NCBI GenBank assembly: GCA_031278575.1
Contig: JAITKD010000107.1
Span: 1 to 8,074 of the forward strand
Direction of reading: 5' to 3'
Length of the DNA stretch: 8,074 nt
Source of the DNA: Spirochaetaceae bacterium
Lineage (GTDB): Bacteria; Spirochaetota; Spirochaetia; Treponematales; Breznakiellaceae
The notes below the pieces were generated by a model. The model saw nothing but the letters and a program-made list of their open reading frames with translations. It ran no database searches and was not told the origin of the DNA. Position numbers and translations under genes: made by a program. Below, in pieces: positions 5,862-8,074 of the stretch (its first letter is position 1; every line of letters begins with the position of its first letter).

Positions 5862-7367
5862 ATGAGAAGGAAGATTCGTGAGTCAATGAGGGTACTAACC
5901 TTTGCCGCACTTTTTTTCGGAATTTTGGGATGGTCCCGGCTGGGGGCCCAGGCTCCCGCCGCGGGCGGCGGTTTTCCCGGCCTTGACGCGGATCCCCGGG
6001 CCCTGGACTACGCCCGCCGGGGAGCGTCCCGGCCCTATACCTGGCAGGAACTTGCGGGGATAGCCCTCTGGGCTTCCGGGGACGGGGCCGGGAGGTTCAT
6101 GGACCGTATCCTGGGGGCGGCGGCGGAAATAGCGGCCTCCCCGTCCCTTCCGCCGGATCTCCGGGGGCGGGGGGAGTTTATCCTCGGTTATATCCACGAC
6201 AGGATACTCAAACAGTATTCGGAGCGTCAAACCCGGGTGGACGAGATTTTTGTCAACGGCCGGTACAACTGCGTGTCTTCGGCGGTCCTGTATGTGATCC
6301 TCGCCGCTTCCCAGGGGATTGAAGCCTGGGGCGTTATGACCCGGGATCATGCCTTTGTTACCCTCCGGGCGGGCAAAGAAACCATAGACGTGGAAACCAC
6401 CAACCCCTACGGGTTTGATCCCGGCAGCCGCCGGGAATTCCACGACGATTTTGGCCGCCTCACGGGGTTTGCCTATGTGCCCGCCCGGAGTTACCGGGAC
6501 CGGGCCGATATAAGCCCCCTGGAACTCATCTCCCTGATATTCAGCAACCGTATCGCCGGCCTGGAATCCCGGGGCCGTTACGGAGAGTCGGTGCCCCTGG
6601 CCCTGAACCGGGCGGCCCTTCTTTCCCTGCGGAGCAATCCCGTTTCATCCCCCTTTTTTGCCGATCCCCGTGAGGATCTGACGGACCGGCTCCTCAACTT
6701 CGGTATCGCCCTGGTAAGGGCGGGTAAGGAGGAGGACGCCCTCCGGTGGGCCGCCCTTGCCGGAGAACGGTATCCCCATGAGCGCTGGGAAGAATTTATC
6801 TATGGAAGCCTGAACAACCTCCTGGTAAAACTCATCCGTTCCCAGCGGTTCACCGAAGGGCGGACCGCCCTGAACGACTGGGCCTCCGCCCTCAGCCGGG
6901 ATAACCGCAGCCGCCTGAACACCCTGATCACCGATGCGGAGTTGACCCACCAAAGTTCCCGGATACGGACCCTCCGGGATGCCGAAGCCGGCCTGGGGGC
7001 CGTCAACAACGCCGAAACCGGCCGCATCCTGTCCCCGTCCCGGGCGGCGGAGATGCGGACCTTCGTCCTCCTGAAAGCGGGGGAGATCCTGGCCGCCGAA
7101 CAGGGCTGGCAGAAGGCCCTGGTTTTCCTGGAGAACGCGGTGAAACAATACGGCAGGAACTCCCAACTGGATAACGCCCTCCGGGTCTTCCGTTCAAACC
7201 GTACCACGGAAATCCACAACCGGTTTGCGGACTTCTTTAACGGGAGAAAATACGACGAGGCCCTCCGGGTTGTCCGGGAGGGCCTCGCGGAATTACCCGG
7301 CAACCGGCAGCTTCAATCGGACCTTAGCCGGGTGGAACAGGCCCTCCGGAACAAGCCGGCGCCTTAG
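5862..7367 (+). CDS. secreted transglutaminase-like protein with TPR-like helices
   Basis: The function is not known; the fold suggests a periplasmic papain/transglutaminase-like protein with a helical repeat scaffold. It has 501 residues. A signal peptide runs to about residue 30 (cleavage near LGAQ-AP). Residues about 60-210 look transglutaminase-like: C137 in GRYNCVSSAVLY starts a helix, H163 is in TRDHAFV, and D176 is in IDVETTNPYGFD, the Cys-His-Asp order of that superfamily. C137 is the only cysteine in the protein. The rest is alpha-helical with degenerate TPR-like units near 280-307, 403-437 and 451-490. ATG 5862 has no Shine-Dalgarno; ATG 5886 (Met9) has AAGGA 14 nt upstream and would keep a good signal peptide, so the start is uncertain. 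The gene is divergent from trxB and is followed by a terminator. Confidence 0.82.
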   Translation: MRRKIRESMRVLTFAALFFGILGWSRLGAQAPAAGGGFPGLDADPRALDYARRGASRPYTWQELAGIALWASGDGAGRFMDRILGAAAEIAASPSLPPDLRGRGEFILGYIHDRILKQYSERQTRVDEIFVNGRYNCVSSAVLYVILAASQGIEAWGVMTRDHAFVTLRAGKETIDVETTNPYGFDPGSRREFHDDFGRLTGFAYVPARSYRDRADISPLELISLIFSNRIAGLESRGRYGESVPLALNRAALLSLRSNPVSSPFFADPREDLTDRLLNFGIALVRAGKEEDALRWAALAGERYPHERWEEFIYGSLNNLLVKLIRSQRFTEGRTALNDWASALSRDNRSRLNTLITDAELTHQSSRIRTLRDAEAGLGAVNNAETGRILSPSRAAEMRTFVLLKAGEILAAEQGWQKALVFLENAVKQYGRNSQLDNALRVFRSNRTTEIHNRFADFFNGRKYDEALRVVREGLAELPGNRQLQSDLSRVEQALRNKPAP

Positions 7368-7407
7368 GGAAACGCTGATTAACTTGACGCTAATCGCGTT
7401 TCCCTAA
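7364..7407. repeat. long hairpin overlapping the stop codon of the TPR-protein gene
   Basis: TTAGGGAAACGC (7364-7375) pairs exactly with GCGTTTCCCTAA (7396-7407), and GATTA (7377-7381) pairs with TAATC (7391-7395), giving 17 pairs with one bulged T at 7376 and a 9-nt loop. The TAG stop (7365-7367) is inside the left arm. No T-run follows, so it is not a terminator by itself. It may protect the mRNA 3' end, or be the terminus of a repeat family whose insertion supplied the stop. Confidence 0.85.
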
Positions 7408-7423
7408 TGTATTTGCTCATTTC

Positions 7424-7462
7424 ATTGCGCAAATACAACGTTAAAGGAGCGCAATTTTTTTT
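7424..7462 (+). terminator. intrinsic terminator after the TPR-protein gene
   Basis: ATTGCGC (7424-7430) pairs with GCGCAAT (7449-7455), with eight Ts at 7455-7462, the layout of a rho-independent terminator, though the 18-nt loop is large. A second hairpin, TGTATTTGC (7408-7416) with GCAAATACA (7429-7437), shares bases with its left arm, so only one of the two can form at a time. Confidence 0.6.
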
Positions 7463-7511
7463 GCCCCGCATTTGTCGACGCGCCGCGCCCTCCCTGGCGC
7501 TGGGAATTTAT
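7463..7511. other. spacer between terminator and lipoprotein promoter
   Basis: This short stretch has no gene. It contains a small hairpin, GCGCC (7485-7489) with GGCGC (7496-7500), and marks a switch from GC-rich to AT-rich sequence just before the promoter. Confidence 0.4.
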
Positions 7512-7523
7512 TGTTTTGGAATA

Positions 7524-7552
7524 TTTACCAAAACATGAATATTTTGTAAAAT
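7524..7552 (+). promoter_or_regulatory. promoter of the lipoprotein gene
   Basis: TTTACC (7524-7529) and TAAAAT (7547-7552) are separated by 17 nt and match the sigma-70 consensus at four and five of six positions. Transcription would start near 7559, leaving a leader of about 28 nt with AAGGA at 7575-7579. An 8-bp inverted repeat, TGTTTTGG (7512-7519) with CCAAAACA (7528-7535), straddles the -35 and could be an operator. Confidence 0.55.
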
Positions 7553-7586
7553 AGCGACATAAAATCTATTATTTAAGGAATGTTTT

Positions 7587-8074
7587 ATGAAAAAAATTGG
7601 TCTTTGCATTATCCCCTTAGTCGTGGTTATGGGGTGCGCGAGCGCGCCCACGAATCCGGGGGGCGGCAACAACGACGGAACGGCTCAGGCGGCGAAATTG
7701 GCGAAGGACCTCAACGCCCTCAGAGCGGGGAGGGCGGTGGTGAAGGGCGGCACGGTAACGCTTTCAGGCAGAGCAGAACTCAAAACGGCCCTCACCGTGC
7801 CCGAAGGGGTTACCCTTGACTTGACTCAGGAGGGCGCGGCCCTGGAACTACAGGACGGCGCGGTCTTGACCGTGAACGGCACGGTGAAGACATCAGGACA
7901 CGGCGACCACGGCAAGGGCTGGGTTGAGGGGAGCCTCCGCGTGGGGGACGGCGCGGCGGTCATTGCCGGAGGGGGAACCATCAATCTCAAGAGCAAGGGC
8001 CGCCTCCTCAATATCGGGAGCGACAAGGGCAGCCGCAAACTCACCCTTGACGGCGTAACGCTGGTTGGCTTGCC
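7587..8074 (+). CDS. beta-strand-rich lipoprotein, 3' end cut by the window
   Basis: The frame opens at ATG 7587, seven bases after AAGGA (7575-7579), and is still open at the right edge after 162 codons. Residues 1-16 are a lipoprotein signal (KK, then a hydrophobic core) ending in a lipobox-like VMGC with the lipidated Cys at 17. A short Pro/Gly/Asn tether (about 18-32) follows. From about 52 the protein is a run of short beta-strand turns rich in Gly, Thr, Val and Leu (for example LTVPEGVTLDL, DGAVLTVNGTV, DGAAVIAGGGTINL, KLTLDGVTLVG) that resembles a right-handed beta-helix of the pectate-lyase or surface-adhesin type. That fold is inferred from the pattern alone; no catalytic motif is visible. 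It has its own promoter and a base composition unlike its neighbours. Confidence 0.8.
   Translation, partial: MKKIGLCIIPLVVVMGCASAPTNPGGGNNDGTAQAAKLAKDLNALRAGRAVVKGGTVTLSGRAELKTALTVPEGVTLDLTQEGAALELQDGAVLTVNGTVKTSGHGDHGKGWVEGSLRVGDGAAVIAGGGTINLKSKGRLLNIGSDKGSRKLTLDGVTLVGL

Noticed and set aside
7580..7819. 79-codon rightward frame at the lipoprotein locus
   Set aside because: It overlaps the lipoprotein gene in another frame, lacks a ribosome binding site, and its product is a Gly/Arg-rich shadow; the frame from 7587 has the signal peptide and lipobox.

Overview
The window is GC-rich (about 60 percent by eye) and looks like chromosome from a diderm bacterium. A Treponema-like spirochete is my best guess, from the overall feel of the proteins (an exported NagZ-like hydrolase, a transglutaminase-like/TPR protein and a beta-strand-rich lipoprotein). 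That taxonomic call is inference; no rRNA or marker gene is present to confirm it.

Layout. Positions 1-264 hold no gene I can call firmly, only a possible 3' tail of a rightward gene (2-97) and a GC-rich hairpin (180-211). A leftward (minus-strand) block follows, read right to left: trxB (5676-4735), a GH3 beta-N-acetylhexosaminidase of NagZ type (4738-3059), a GNAT acetyltransferase (3053-2163) and glutamine-dependent NAD synthetase nadE (2010-265). The first two genes overlap by an ATGA, the next two are 5 nt apart, and nadE follows after 152 nt containing a long imperfect inverted repeat and a 25-codon ORF. Rightward from 5862 lies a secreted protein with a transglutaminase-like Cys-His-Asp triad and TPR-like helices, then hairpins and an intrinsic terminator, a separate promoter, and the first 162 codons of a lipoprotein cut by the right edge.

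The most interesting structure is at 5679-5828. A non-coding, palindrome-packed element of about 136 bp is bracketed by 7-bp direct repeats (CTACTCC). Removing the element and one repeat restores an uninterrupted trxB leader with an excellent ribosome binding site (AAAAAAGGAGTAGCCATG on the minus strand). This reads as a MITE-like insertion that duplicated the trxB Shine-Dalgarno and now sits as a structured 5' UTR between the promoter and the gene.

Functionally, the leftward operon joins cytosolic thiol redox (TrxB), periplasmic muropeptide trimming (GH3), an acetyltransferase of unknown substrate and NAD formation. The rightward genes are cell-envelope proteins. I found no tRNA, rRNA, CRISPR array or complete transposase gene.
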